NCBI GenBank assembly: GCA_028753945.1
Contig: JAPNXP010000008.1
Span: 2,418,001-2,482,000 of the forward strand
From: Hexactinellida sp. DTS-2022
Taxonomy: Eukaryota > Porifera > Hexactinellida
Length of the DNA: 64,000 nucleotides
Direction: 5' to 3'
The translations under genes and the position numbers were made by a program. The notes beneath the pieces were generated by a model, which saw only the letters and a list, made by a program, of their open reading frames with translations, was not told the origin of the DNA and searched no databases. Positions 37,069-48,705 of the stretch are shown here, in pieces. The first letter of the stretch is position 1. Each line of letters opens with the position of its first letter.

Positions 37069-37400
37069 AATGCCTGGACAAAAGTATTGGAAATCAATAT
37101 TAGGAATTCATATATTCAAACTTCTAACAGCATAAATCATTTGTAGAAGCTTAAAAATTTATGTCAACATGAAATAATGTTACATACTGTATAATAAAAT
37201 GGCAAAAAATATTTGAATTAAAATTTTTATGGTTGGTGTTAAACTCATTTACTATCTAATTACGTAATTAAATATATAATTTATGCTCTATGTGCACAAT
37301 TTCTAATCATACGATCATTTCCACTGAGATACACCCACATTCCCACTTGTGCCACAAGTGGTCACTGGTATTGACGCTTATGCCACTCCATGAATAACTA
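37069..37400. mobile_element. Tc1/mariner-like non-autonomous element, related to 53612-54115
   Basis: It begins TGCCTGGACAAAAGTATTGG, a common Tc1/mariner-type terminus. It shares with the minus strand of 53612-54115 the words AAACTCATT, TAATTAAATAT, CACTGAGATACA(C/G)CC and CATTCCCA, then a GCCACAAGTGG palindrome. The far end is not clear and there is no transposase. Confidence 0.6.
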
Positions 37401-37775
37401 CAAATAAGATGATCGGTTCGCACATTTCAAGATCACCAGTAACCAGATCAACTCAGACAAGCTTTATTCGAGCAATTTATAGAGAAGAGAAACACCGTTT
37501 TCAATGAAGGCGCTACATTTCTCAACATTACACGTGTGAATCTAAAGCTAATAGATATTCTTCTCAAGTTTTTCTACCAGGAGATCCCTCCTACTAATCT
37601 CAATTTGTCACATGCGCAGTAGTCCCTACTCAGCGCAAGATGAATCTCAGCTCTAATACTCAGCCAGAGAAAGACATAGAAGAAAGAAAGGAGACGTTAA
37701 AGATTTCCAGGAAATGCAAGGTAAGTTCTCGCTATGAATATAGCTTGATACGTCCTCGTATATAGTACTATAGCA

Positions 37776-37890
37776 CAGTGGTTCCCAACCTGGGGTCTAC
37801 AGGATGTATTACGGACAATGGGAGGGGGTCCACAGAATGTCTGGTATTGACTATAGGGGGTCCACGGTTGAAAAAAGTTGGGAATCGCTG
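37776..37890. mobile_element. 115-bp hAT MITE
   Basis: The left end is CAGTGGTTCCCAACCTGGGG and the right end, read inward, is CAGCGATTCCCAAC. Flanks are CTATAGCA (37768-37775) and CTATGGCA (37891-37898), an 8-bp duplication with one change. Confidence 0.85.
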
Positions 37891-38146
37891 CTATGGCATC
37901 ATGGTAGGGGATACTTAATGATTTGTTTAATGATCTGAGAAATGAAATGAATGTAGAAATTTTGAGATTAATTCACCATTAATTTTCATTCATATTATAA
38001 CAAGGAATTGTCAGACTTCCCTCTAATTTAAGAATAAATCTAAACGTGTTAAACAATGTACCCCATCAGGGTTGTCAGATATTGTAGGGCCATACCCCGA
38101 CAAAATTTAGTCTATCAATATTAATCAATATAAATATTACAGTATC

Positions 38147-39133
38147 CAGTGATGTTTTGCCAAAAAAAGAGGTGGGGGGCGCTCCCTTTTCAAATTGAGC
38201 ATTTTCTTAGAAAACATAGGTGCATGGGCGTCAATCCTGGGGGGGACGGGGGGGACGCATCCCCCCCCACTTTTTGTCAGGATTGGATTCAATTACTGTT
38301 TACTTGAGTACAGTTTGATCAAATTTTGACTCGAATCAAGTGATGAAATAGGAGTTAAGAATTTAACGGATCATAGAATCTTTTTGCATTTTGGGAAAAT
38401 AATGATAAAAATAAATTTGGATTCCCCTTACCCAGGGTGTGTAGTTGGTGGGGATCAGTTTCATATAGTAACAAGTGTTTCTCAAACTGGATGTCATGAA
38501 AAAAAATTCTAGGGCGTCGTGAGATACAATGAATTTCTGAAAGAACACCTTGATCTAACTTAAGTGTATCCTTCATATTCTATATCCAAAAAGCGAAAAA
38601 AGTCTATTAACCAGGATTCATCTAGGCGTGCGCGAAGCGCCTCTAGGCGAGTTATTTTGGAAGGCTGTTTTTCTAGGCCCGCGAAAATCGAGAGATTCTC
38701 TCATAGACGTATGCAAACTGATTATTTAGGCGCGTGTGAACGAACTCAAACTTACTCTATGCGCGCAGAAAGTTAACGAGAAAAAAGCCTGCTATTAGCT
38801 CATGTCAAAGGTAATATCTTGAGTATATTCTTCTCACCTAGGTTGTAAATACTCGACTTCTTAAACAGGATATAAGGGCACAAGAATTGTCCACAATATA
38901 AACTCCCATATACTATTAGGTTCCCATCGTTCCAGTTAAGTGGTACATAAGCTGCTTACAAAATAGGATTTTTGGTAGGTCTTTGTGGTAGGGAAAGTTC
39001 CTAACATCAAATGTGAAAACGTCCCCCCCACTTTGTAGCATGGATTTACGCCCTTGCATAGGTGAAAACAGGTCCAATAATGAATTATATAGATAACTTA
39101 TAGAAAGGACCGCCCCCCCCAAAAACATCACTG
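38147..39133. mobile_element. Outer hAT element of a nested pair
   Basis: The left end is CAGTGATGTTTTGCC and the right end, read inward, is CAGTGATGTTTTTGG. The G-run and C-run subterminal tracts match. Flanks are ACAGTATC (38139-38146) and ACTGTATC (39134-39141). Most of its length is the inner element at 38223-39056. Confidence 0.85.
38223..39056. mobile_element. Inner hAT element with exact 8-bp TSD
   Basis: The left end is CATGGGCGTCAATCCTGG and the right end, read inward, is CAAGGGCGTAAATCCATG. CATAGGTG is exactly duplicated at 38215-38222 and 39057-39064. It carries short frames but nothing resembling transposase. Confidence 0.88.
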
Positions 39134-39479
39134 ACTGTATCTAAAGTACAATGACATTTTAGTTCACTGAAAGTGGGAGAAAAGCCTAAATGTTGTTGGA
39201 GGGGTTTCTGCTTCGTCATCATATATTCGGAGATTGATAACTCGCGAATGAGAAGAGAGGGACATAATTTTGTTCTTAATGTTCTGATGATAAGTAGCAT
39301 GACATCATCATTATCAATTGTTGATTACAACTAATTTTGAGCTCTCAATTAGTAAATTAATTAAGCCTTCAAATGTAGTTGTTCTGGAATGTGGTGCTCA
39401 ACCAAGAAATATAAACTTCTTAACTTCTTCATAATCTCACGGTTTTGTTTCTTCTCCTCGGCAGTAGCTACTACTATTA

Positions 39480-39760
39480 TTTACTTTACATTACCATGTT
39501 CCTCTGTTAATCGATACATAATTCTTCATTCGACAGCCGGTATTTGCCAATCAGATTTCTTGTGTTGTGATAGAAAACTATGCGCCTTTACCCAGTTGTT
39601 TTCAGGTCTTGTCACCTATGCACTTCTCGCTTGTATTGGTGGTTCACCATACATCTTACAGATAGAACATACCATACCTTTTTGGTCTAAATCATATTTC
39701 ATCCCAGTTATTAAGTTGGTAATCCCGGGAGTAAAAAAGGGTAATCTAACTTTAGTACGT
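39480..39760 (-). pseudogene. ZNF862-like zinc-finger relic of a hAT protein
   Basis: On the minus strand a frame reads DLDQKGMVCSICKMYGEPP, then (after a TAG where Trp is expected) VTRPENNWVKAHSFLSQHKKSDW, and a stop soon after. C-x2-C followed by N-W-V-K-A, H-K-x-S-x-W is the signature of the finger at the N-terminus of ZNF862-like hAT-derived proteins. The second zinc-binding His is lost (W-Q where W-H is usual). The rest of the gene is not recognised nearby. Confidence 0.6.
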
Positions 39761-39799
39761 ATGCCTCGCTATAATTTGGTGATTGTTGTGGAGATATGA

Positions 39800-41694
39800 G
39801 ATAATAGCTAGACATACATTGCCGTTTCTTTCAGTTAGCTAAGTTAAGGCTCTCGTTGTTTCATCACACAGTCAGTTCTCTCTAATAGTCACTTCTCTAT
39901 TGGTCCACATTAATTTTGTTGTTCAATCATATAGTACAGAAAATTTAATTATAGTACTCGTATTCTTATACATTAGTTTACTTACAATTCGTTTTCTTAT
40001 ATATTAAATCTAATAATCAATTTTATAATATTATAATCTAATTCTTTATTAGTCCACAACTGTAATAGCTCTCTCTTTATCGTGTTTAAGTTAATTTTGA
40101 CATACAGTGTAACTCAGTAAAGACGCACTACCTAGGAAATAAGAAAAAGTAGTACTTACTATCCGAGGTATGTATTATTCGTATGCATAATCCACGAGCC
40201 GAAATACTGACTTGTACAATGATGTAAACACGATGTATGGTATACAAGTCTTTAACATACTTAACGATAAGATATGTCTTTTAGTTGAGACGTGGTCAAA
40301 CAATCTACATCTCTAACTGAGTTCTGCTGATAGTTCTCTAAAGTCCGTACAGGCCTTTATCTGGGTGCGCAGGGAAGCGTGATCTAAGGAAAATTCCGGA
40401 AGGGTTCATGTTATTGGAATTAATTTGGGTGCGCACTGCGCACCCAGAGTATTTTTAATGCTAATTCTGATGTTTCTTTGGTAAATGTACTCTTTTTGGA
40501 AAATTAGGTGCACGATTCTCTTAGGGATAGATGAAGGTCTGAGTCCGTACTAACCGAATTGAATGAATACATTTTATTTACCTGGGAATAGAAATTGGTA
40601 CCTCTTAACCGAATTGACAGAATCATATATAATGTATTAGATTAGAGAAAAATCGGTTATTAGAGAAAAGTCCGTATTATCAGAGAGTAGGTTCTAAGCT
40701 AATTCCACCACTGTAGTGATTAGATATTATTTTATTAGGGATGAAACGAATATTCGAAATGTAATGAACGAATCTTTTTCTAAATGAACGAATATTCAAA
40801 TACCGTATTCGTTTATTCTGATGACTAAACATCAAAGCAAATTCAATACCGAAAATAGTACAGTGCAAATTAGTTTTTGGTTAATATCACAATGGTATAA
40901 TAATAGTTACAAATTGTATTAGACACACCTAGAAAAAATTCCGCTAGTTAGATATGAATTTATATTTACGATCACTCCAAGCTACACAAAAGTCAGGTTG
41001 TTGTCTAAAAGTAGTCAACGAATATTCGGTATATTCGTTTCAGCCCTACAAACTACGCCTATAAATATTCTTTTGAATTAGATCAAATGTTTAGTTCCAT
41101 TTGTAGTTTTGAGAATTCTAAAAATACAACATATTTCATTTCACTCTGAATTACAATTTATAAGGAATCGTGGTTATTTTGCATTCAAATATATCCAATA
41201 TGTGTTGTTAAAGATATATTTCTATACTGATTTACTGTTACACTGATGCATTAACTTTTTAAAAGGGGATAAAAATTGTCCAAAATTATTAAGATTGAAA
41301 TCTCAGGAAAGTGGAAAAAGTTCATCAAAGATCAACGAGAAATTTTTGACAGGTTTTAGATTATTGTTGTATAACTTATTATGGAATTCTTAGCTTCCGA
41401 AACAGTGCGTCATGAATACTTTAACGAGTCACTTTGTGAAGCTATGAAAATGCAAAAACTAATTATTCGGTACTATTCAGTAGTATATCTTATTGGTTAC
41501 GAAAATGTATGGCAAATATTGTATAATATGAACAACTGAGCACTTAAGGACAACTATGATATCTCATATTGGATTTATTAAATTTAAGGAATTTAGTTTC
41601 ATACAATTCGGAGGTGATCTAGTGTGATGCACCAGAGACAGCTATGGTATCAAAAGTTATCTAATGTTTCTATGAGTTCTAATACACATCTATA
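39800..41694. other. Gene-free stretch with an ATTCG-rich MITE copy
   Basis: No gene is seen. It contains the degenerate MITE at 40735-41049. The stretch 40370-40445 has GGGTGCGCA/TGCGCACCC inverted words of an unidentified short element. Confidence 0.45.
40735..41049. mobile_element. Degenerate copy of the 4904-5269 hAT MITE
   Basis: It starts TTAGGGATGAAACGAATATTCG and ends GGTATATTCGTTTCAGCCCTA. It shares TGATGACTAAACAT, the interior AATAATAGTTACAAA and AAAAGTAGTCAA with the first copy. No matching flank duplication was found, so it is older or truncated. Confidence 0.7.
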
Positions 41695-42256
41695 TTATTA
41701 AATCTCGATTGTTGTGTGTTTGGGTGTGTGTTTGTTTGTTTGTCCGGAATGTATTAAAGTGTTGGGGGAATAGAAACCGCATTTATATATAAGACATAAA
41801 CTAACTTTCAAATGTTATAATTGGTAAACAAATGTTGTAATAGGTAAACAAGTATGCTGATTTCGAATTTCGCATTTATAAATGTATAATATGAATATTT
41901 GTTGTTGTTGTTTACACAAACAGATAAACAAATTAATGAAATTCATAATCAACCTAGAAGTTAGTTTTCAACGGGTATTATAGGTAAACAAATATGCTGA
42001 ACACGAATTTCGCACTTCTAAATTTATAATATGAATATTTGTTGTTGTTGTTTACACAAATAGGTAAACAATTAATCAAAATTCAAAATCAATCCAGAAG
42101 TTACCTTTTAACGGGTACGTATTATAAGTATATAACTATGACAAATATTACTAACTATGTAATCAATTGTTTAGTGAGGAGTAAGGCCGAGTAGCGGCCG
42201 TTAACTTGAGGTGCGTAGCACCGATCTGTCGCAAAGCGACCGAGACCGAAGGGCTC
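41695..42256 (+). mobile_element. Non-autonomous element with TGTTTG head and tandem-hairpin tail
   Basis: The head is TGTGTGTTTGGG followed by TTTGTTTGTTTGTCCGGAATG (near 41715-41750), like 47975-48020. The middle has a ~120-bp tandem duplication: GTAAACAAATATGCTGA..., GAATATTTGTTGTTGTTGTT occurs at about 41890 and 42030. The tail has four short hairpins in a row at 42185-42256. There are no inverted ends and no coding capacity. Helitron-like or retro-type origin is possible; I cannot decide. Confidence 0.5.
42185..42256 (+). repeat. Tandem hairpins at an element tail
   Basis: Four hairpins in order: GGCCG-AGTAG-CGGCC (42185-42199), GGTGC-GTA-GCACC (42210-42222), GTCGC-AAA-GCGAC (42228-42240) and GAGACCGAAGGGCTC (42242-42256, imperfect). 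The same order is seen at 7560-7640 (minus) with different stem sequences. Confidence 0.7.
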
Positions 42257-43729
42257 GTTATAATAAATTTAGTAAACATCTACCCTTTACATGAGTCCAT
42301 AAATCCTTAAATTCCTTGGGAACTGGACTTTTATGAAATCTTCCCCGACTTTACAAATATATACATTCAGAAGAATGACAACACAATGTACCCGATGACA
42401 TTGAAAATATTTGATGGATTAGATGGTTCGGGTTCTCATAAATTTAGAACCAACTACATGGAGATTCACATTTCATCACCTTGTTTAGATTTAAATTTAT
42501 ATCTTTAACAGATAACGCTGGTTACTTTCTTATGGAAATGAGGTCACTAATTCTCCATTTAGATTAAGGCCGATTGTTATTCTTTCTCAGAAAGAATCTA
42601 GAAAGCACACATTTCATAATGGAAAAATATAAATCTAGAAGTAGCAGTAATTGAGCAAGAAGGAAAATATTTCATGACTGTAACGTCATAATCACCATAA
42701 TGCGTAGTATGTTAAAAATATCTTCCATCCTATCAGGTGCAGGAGGTACTAGTTGTCAATTGAGCACAGCCCAATCCACAGAATTGAAATATTTGGATAT
42801 ACTACCCGATCAACAGAACTATTAGTGCCAAATTCACTTCGATTCAATTGATAAAGAAGAGTTTTACCCATTAACTTAGAACGAAAGGTTTGGTTTAACC
42901 CTGAAACCTTATCCAATATGGACATTATGTCAGCCTCTTCACTTCACATTTATACTTGCGTTTCCAGCTGGTTCATACTTGTAGTGTATCATTTTCATTC
43001 AGGTACATGTGAATTATCTCCAAATTCCAAAAATATCTCTCTAAATATATTAATTTACTCGTGAGTTACTATAGAAAAAGACTGTAATTATCATTGAACT
43101 GACATCAATTAATGAGGTACAACTTCAACTGTAAATATTTATATAGATCCTGTTTTATAAATAAGAATGACTTCCTTAAATTGATCTTGACACTAATACC
43201 ATCACAATTTAGAGATACAATAAAAATGATACATAACAACTATACAGCCATTACACGTGTCTTCATTACAGTAGAGAGATAGAATTGATATGATAAACAA
43301 AATACCTTGTACGTACAAATATACATATCAACTAACCTAACCGAATTGAAATGGGTATATATAACTCCCCAACTTCATAAGCTATTAGCTCACTGTGTAG
43401 AGCAGGGGTTCATAACCTTTTTTATGCAATTTCCCCTTTTGGCCTGTTCACTCTACCCTATTTTCCCCTTCATTTGTACAAGGAAAAAAGTAGCCATGAA
43501 TAAACAACCTTTAGGATGTCTGCTGGTTACATATTTAGCAAACCATAGAGCATAACATCAATATGATTGGTGATCAGTACTTTTGAAATGACCTATGTAG
43601 ATAAAATATATGGTTTATAATATTTTATTAAGTTGATTATTATTATTAATTTTGTCTAAATTGATTTCCTCCTTATATTCCCGAAATTTCCCCCCCAGGG
43701 GGAAATTTCCCATATATTATATTATTAAT
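42257..43729. other. Gene-free AT-rich stretch
   Basis: No coding region is supported. GCAGGGGTTCATAACC near 43403 and a C-run/G-run pair at 43690-43710 look like one end and the interior of a hAT MITE, but I could not match both termini. Confidence 0.4.
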
Positions 43730-43815
43730 GTTAGAAGTATAAACAAAAGCTGGTGGTGTGTGGTTGTGTGGTTGTGTTATGCCACAAAGTGACCTAGCAA
43801 GCGAAGCGGGCTAGT
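43730..43815 (+). repeat. Short element with TGTGGTTGTG head and hairpin tail
   Basis: A GGTGGTGTGTGGTTGTGTGG head is followed almost at once by a CAC-AAA-GTG hairpin (43783-43791) and a CTAGC...GCTAG hairpin (43794-43814). It looks like an internally deleted relative of the 41.7-kb element. Confidence 0.5.
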
Positions 43816-44045
43816 ACGTATAAATAATACAATATATTGTGTACGCAATATAGTTGTGAGGGTTCTGATTAGCTGTCAGATTCAAATAGTTTGAAATATA
43901 AGTAATCCATTATACTATTACTATAAGTCAAATATTATTTACTTCAACTATAAAAGCAATCTATGTATACGTTATACGTAATTTGTGCATTTGAGACGTA
44001 GCATATGCTAGTGAATCATGGATGGCTATTCTAAATTAACTGTGC

Positions 44046-44115
44046 GTGACCTTCGTTATATAAGGCCTTACTACTACTCCGAACCATGGATTACTTAAAG
44101 GCCATTGATTATTAG
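44046..44115 (+). repeat. Solo left end of the 'CCTTCGTTATATAAGG' MITE family
   Basis: GTGACCTTCGTTATATAAGG followed by CCTTACTACT and CCATGGATTACTTAAAGGCC matches the left end at 56895-56985. The rest of the element is absent. Confidence 0.65.
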
Positions 44116-46214
44116 CTGACATATCTGTTTAAAATTACTTCTGAGTATAAATAAGTTGAAAAGTTTTAGCGGTAGCCCCCCAGACGTCCTTAAAAGTTGC
44201 TCGCTAAGCTTGCATTGTTTCTTGGGCCCCTTTTCAACATTACTGGATCTGTTAGTGCTGGATGTATCAAATTGAATTGAATTGAAGCAATCTAATTGAG
44301 ACAAGTTATGGTCTTTGAGTTTGTGGATATCTTACTGAACAATAATAGGAAAAGGTATGTATTGTTTGGTTTCCTAATGTTGAATTTCATTATCAAAGTT
44401 AATTGTTATTGTCTGTTATTTTTATGACGTAAACTAGACTCAATTTATGGCACCCCGCCCGGGCGGTCCGCCCCCTCCCCCTTCCCCCTGGCTACGGCCC
44501 TGCGTTTAATTACCATAATAGTAAAGTTAATTGTACCCCCTCATAGTGTCCAAAATAGAAGTCTAGGTTGAAGAAAGCATTTCTGAGTTGTATTTCTGAA
44601 AAACTATACTACCTAGGAATCGATTGAGGCAATCGTTGAACCACTATGGTTGCATTTAATCAAGGTATAAATTTTCAAATCCATATATAAGTATGAAAAT
44701 TTTTGTGATTTTAGTAATTAATTAGATATTTCAAGAAATAATGACTACTATTAACCCTTGATCATTATTATCCTGCCGACGATTAAGACAGTAAAACGGC
44801 AACGGTAAATATCTTCACCACTGTTTACACTATCTAACTTTAGGAAAAGCTAACATCACCGGGTCTCTATTGGTCAAGAGGAGTGTTAAAATGTCTCTGT
44901 TCTTAGATGCAAATTAGCCTTTTCCTAAAGATTTTTCCGACATCTTCTAACTAACTCGAAACTTCAACTTGTTCTCGGGGACCAGTACACAGATGAAGAA
45001 CAACATATACCGCACATGGCGCACAAATTATTGACTGGTACGAATTATTTTGTTAGGCGAGTGTATTATAAGCGTAAGCTCCAATAGTATTACGTACCAA
45101 TAATATTTCACGAATGGCCTCATCAATGTGTCGACAAACAAATGGGCCTACAAATCCTCATAGTTAGTCTACGCCCCTGAATATAATTGCGTATATGGGA
45201 AAATGGTAAACTAAACTACCTTCTTTTTTATTATCTGGATAATAAATTCATATTTAAGGAAGAAGATTTTTCGGGTGAGCCGATTGTAAATTTTAAGTAT
45301 ACGTAGGTATTCTTCGGAAGATTGTGCAACTTTGTATAATAAAATAACTATAATCAATCCGGAAGGTGCTCGCACGTCCGGCCTAATTTGCAAAAAATCA
45401 CAAGGAAAATACGTTAAGTTTATTTTTTTACGTTTAACAATAATGATACTTTTTGTGCGATTGTTATACAAATCACATCAAGATTACAATTACCACAATT
45501 TTTAGAACAGAGTTGTATTTACTAAGAACTGAAATTTTCAGGATAAGTGTCTCATGGGTTACAGATGTGCACCTGGGGTCACGATTTTTTATCACATTTT
45601 TTTGGACACATTTTTGCACCTGTTTAATATTGAAACAGGAACAATAAATAGTATTCGATAGAGAATTAAATTCTACACCTTTTCACAGTGCACGAATTTT
45701 CAAATTGTACTTAGTTTGTGCCACAATTGATTGCAAGTTTCCATTGTTTACTAACACTTCAGTTCAATTGAAGTGTTAAATCTAATTCTATTGTTTCAAC
45801 TCGTTATTATTATATTAATTCAACTTGTGAGATCGAGTAGGCTTCTATTTTCCAATTGAAAACTAAGATTATATATTTCATAACAACGAGAGATTATGTG
45901 ATTATATTTACTTCTGCGAGAATATTCCACAGTGGTCTAAAATGGCAAATCAGGAGAAATCGCTATAAAAGCCATTCTAGACATTTTTTAGCCATTCTAA
46001 ACCTATTATTGTTGAATAGTAAATCAACCACGAGAAATCCAATGATTACCAAAAAAACTGTGTTATGACTTCAATTTTTCGAGTTATGACGTAATCACTT
46101 TATATATTATTAATATTAATTTCTAAAATTTGGTTGAGTTAATTTTTAATGCAGCCAAATTATAGAGATATACATAGTATTGTATTTATATAAACTATAA
46201 AGATATTACATTAA
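44116..46214. other. Region without a supported gene
   Basis: A 69-residue minus-strand frame at 44095-44304 is unrecognised and overlaps the repeat end at 44046-44115. A hAT-like end (read on minus: CAGGGCCGTAGCCAGGGGG) lies at 44482-44502 without a visible partner. The remaining frames are short and low in complexity. Confidence 0.4.
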
Positions 46215-46439
46215 TTATTCTCTAATTAACCTCAAGAATAGCTCATCATTCGTTAGATGAGAGATTTTTTGTATATGTTTAAGTTCTATGTTCTTCCTCT
46301 GTAAGAATGAAGCATAATTACTCTGACAGAGGAGGCGCTCGTCTTGAACAGAACATTGTGCCATGAACTTACGAGTCAAGGAACTAAGGTTTTCAGAATC
46401 ATTCTCTTTAAAAAAGGTGTATACTTTGTCATTGTCCAT
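46215..46439 (-). CDS. Short unrecognised ORF (74 residues)
   Basis: An ATG-to-stop frame with ordinary, non-repetitive composition: MDNDKVYTFFKENDSENL, then MAQCSVQDERLLCQSNYASF and LTNDELFLRLIRE. It has two Cys, no signal peptide and no membrane segment, and looks mostly helical. I do not recognise it. It could be a small exon of a host gene, or chance. No partner exons were identified. Confidence 0.25.
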   Translation of the reverse strand: MDNDKVYTFFKENDSENLSSLTRKFMAQCSVQDERLLCQSNYASFLQRKNIELKHIQKISHLTNDELFLRLIRE

Positions 46440-47767
46440 GAGTCTTGTAATTTATATTCATAATGTAACATTTAAAAACAAACCATAAAATTAAATCTTT
46501 CCAAATATAAGTCAAATTTTATGCGATTGGGCTTACTCTTAGCCTATTTTTAAGATTGTTTGCGGGTACCTGCGGGTATAAATAAATTTTTAATTATTAG
46601 AATAGATATATAACTAATAAATTATGTTGGTATTACGCTTCTCAATTCACTTCAATTTGAGATTTTGCTCTCAGATTACCTGAAAATTAGTTAAATTAAT
46701 ACAACTGATTGGAAAATTTGAACAGCTCATAATAGGTTTAATAAGTAAATAAATCTGCAAGAAATTATTAATATCGAATAAAGGAGAAAAATGCATTCTA
46801 AATATGTTTACACTTTGCATTCACTATTTATAGAAAGTAACCTAGAGATTGGAATAGTCAATGGTATTTTGATAGAAGTCATTTTACACTGTAACTCAAT
46901 ATCATAGTCATGACTTCAGGCGAGTGTTATCGGAATGTAACCTCACTCAATTTTCAAAATCAATGCATCTTTCTAGGTTTACAACTATGCAGAATTTTAT
47001 GAAGCTAAAAATACCCAAAACAAGTATTGTCAAAATTTCGAATTTTTCTCCTGGTTTGACCACTGTGTATTCTTGCACAATGGATAAATAACATATTTAA
47101 TTCTAATTAATTCGCTCTGTGTTTAACGTATAGAGACGGTTCCAAATAGATTATTGGGGTTATCGAGTGCGCCTGAATTCAAATATGATAATGAAATTCA
47201 ATTTAAATTAATAATTATTGCAAATAATTGAACTTAATTTATTTTGATGTACATAATATTGGTGTTAAATTATAAATAGATTAATTAAATATTTATACTG
47301 ATTATCTAAATTTCATTAATCTCAGAAATGATATAAGATAGAAACAAACTTTAAATTTATCAATTGGTCCTTATGTCACGTACCACCTATACAAGTGGAT
47401 CTTGACACCTTAAAGTGATAATGACAACGTAAAAAAATGTATTTTTACAATTTTGTGAATTAAATAATTCGCATGGGTTGGTTGGAGTTGGGTAAACACC
47501 CAACTCGCATTTAAAAAATGCTGAGTCATCACAGATTATATTCTACTGAAACTCGAATATCTCTTAACACGACGTTTACCACCGATGGGTCACGGAAATG
47601 GAACTAAACCACTTTATGCCCATATATGGGCATGTGGGTCACAAGTGGTTATCAGCGGGTTAAGTAAAGTGAGCTAAATGGAGACTTCCAACTCACTAAG
47701 GGTCGTTGCCTTTTGAAACACCTTTCTGAAATAATTTAACACCTTCATAGTGATGATGACTTGGCGA
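46440..47767. other. Gene-free AT-rich stretch
   Basis: I see no gene, RNA or bounded repeat in this stretch. Confidence 0.5.
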
Positions 47768-47896
47768 AAAAAAAATCCAAAATTGCAGCCTGCTCCGACA
47801 GCATGTTCCTTTGGAGGCACTATCAATAACCCACCAACAAAATATAGTGCCACCAAAGGAACATGCGTCGGCACAGGCTGCAATTTTGGATTTTTT
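47768..47896. mobile_element. Long-hairpin MITE, ~55-bp arms
   Basis: The left arm AAAATCCAAAATTGCAGCCTG...GCATGTTCCTTTGG(A)GGCACTAT mirrors the right arm ATAGTGCC(A)CCAAAGGAACATGC...CAGGCTGCAATTTTGG with a ~17-base loop. The arms differ at a few sites. The inner part resembles the outer element at 58172-58509 (TTATTGATAGTG and GTCGGCACAG). Confidence 0.8.
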
Positions 47897-47903
47897 ATAT
47901 ATA

Positions 47904-47966
47904 CAGTGCAACCTCGATTATCCGGACTCTTCGATTATCCGGACATTGGTCCAAATCCCACTCCTA
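47904..47966 (+). mobile_element. Pogo/Tigger-like left-end fragment
   Basis: CAGTGCAACCTCGATTATCC followed by GGACTCTTCGATTATCCGGAC is a typical pogo/Tigger end, after TA at 47902-47903. It stops within about 60 bp at another repeat head (CTATATATTAAAAGCG). Confidence 0.65.
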
Positions 47967-48040
47967 TACTATCTATATATTAAAAGCGAAATTGTTGTCT
48001 GTTTGTGTGTTTGTCCAGAATTAATTGGAAAGACAACGAG
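47967..48040 (+). repeat. TCTGTTTGTGTGTTTGTCC element head
   Basis: ACTATCTATATATTAAAAGC then TTGTTGTCTGTTTGTGTG and TTTGTCCAGAATT resembles the head at 41695-41755. No tail follows that I can identify. Confidence 0.5.
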
Positions 48041-48705
48041 TGCCAGAAAGCTAAAAATTTGTATATAGGAGTAATTTTGTACTGCGACAACGATCTATTG
48101 GTTTTTGAAACAAAATAATGGGATTATGACGTCATAAGCGTACATATTTGGGAATAACTCTTTCAGTTTTTATCCGATTCGCCCACAATTTTAGATGGCA
48201 AGACACCATGAAATGAGACACACGTATACCGATTTGTGGGATTGAGACGTCACATAAGAACTAATTTGGATTCAACTCTTACAATTTTGCTTCGATCGTC
48301 AATCAATTTTGTCACATTATAAAACAGAAAGTATTGCATGTCTCTAGAAATTTTTATAATTTTCGCATTTAATCTGAGCCAGGCAATAACAAAAATGTAA
48401 TCTCCAATTGCTGCGTCATTGCACATATTGAGGTTTGATGATTTAATCTTCACCTACATTATTTCCGAAATTGCATACTTGATTAATCCAATTTGGCTTC
48501 TATCAGTTTATCGGTGATTGATGTATTAATAGCCTACGTCAATCGAATAATTATTGCTTTTATTCTTATATTATAATATTTATAATTAGTAATTATTTGG
48601 CGCCATTTTTGGTAGATATATGCTTCACTATAAATAGTTACCGCTAATGAATTCTTGGTTTCATATTTTTGATTTCACCTTTACGAATTAGATTCAATTG
48701 TTGTT

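Noticed and set aside
39389..39799. 136-residue plus-strand ORF
   Set aside because: The minus strand of the same stretch carries a recognisable ZNF862-like finger, so the plus frame is a shadow.
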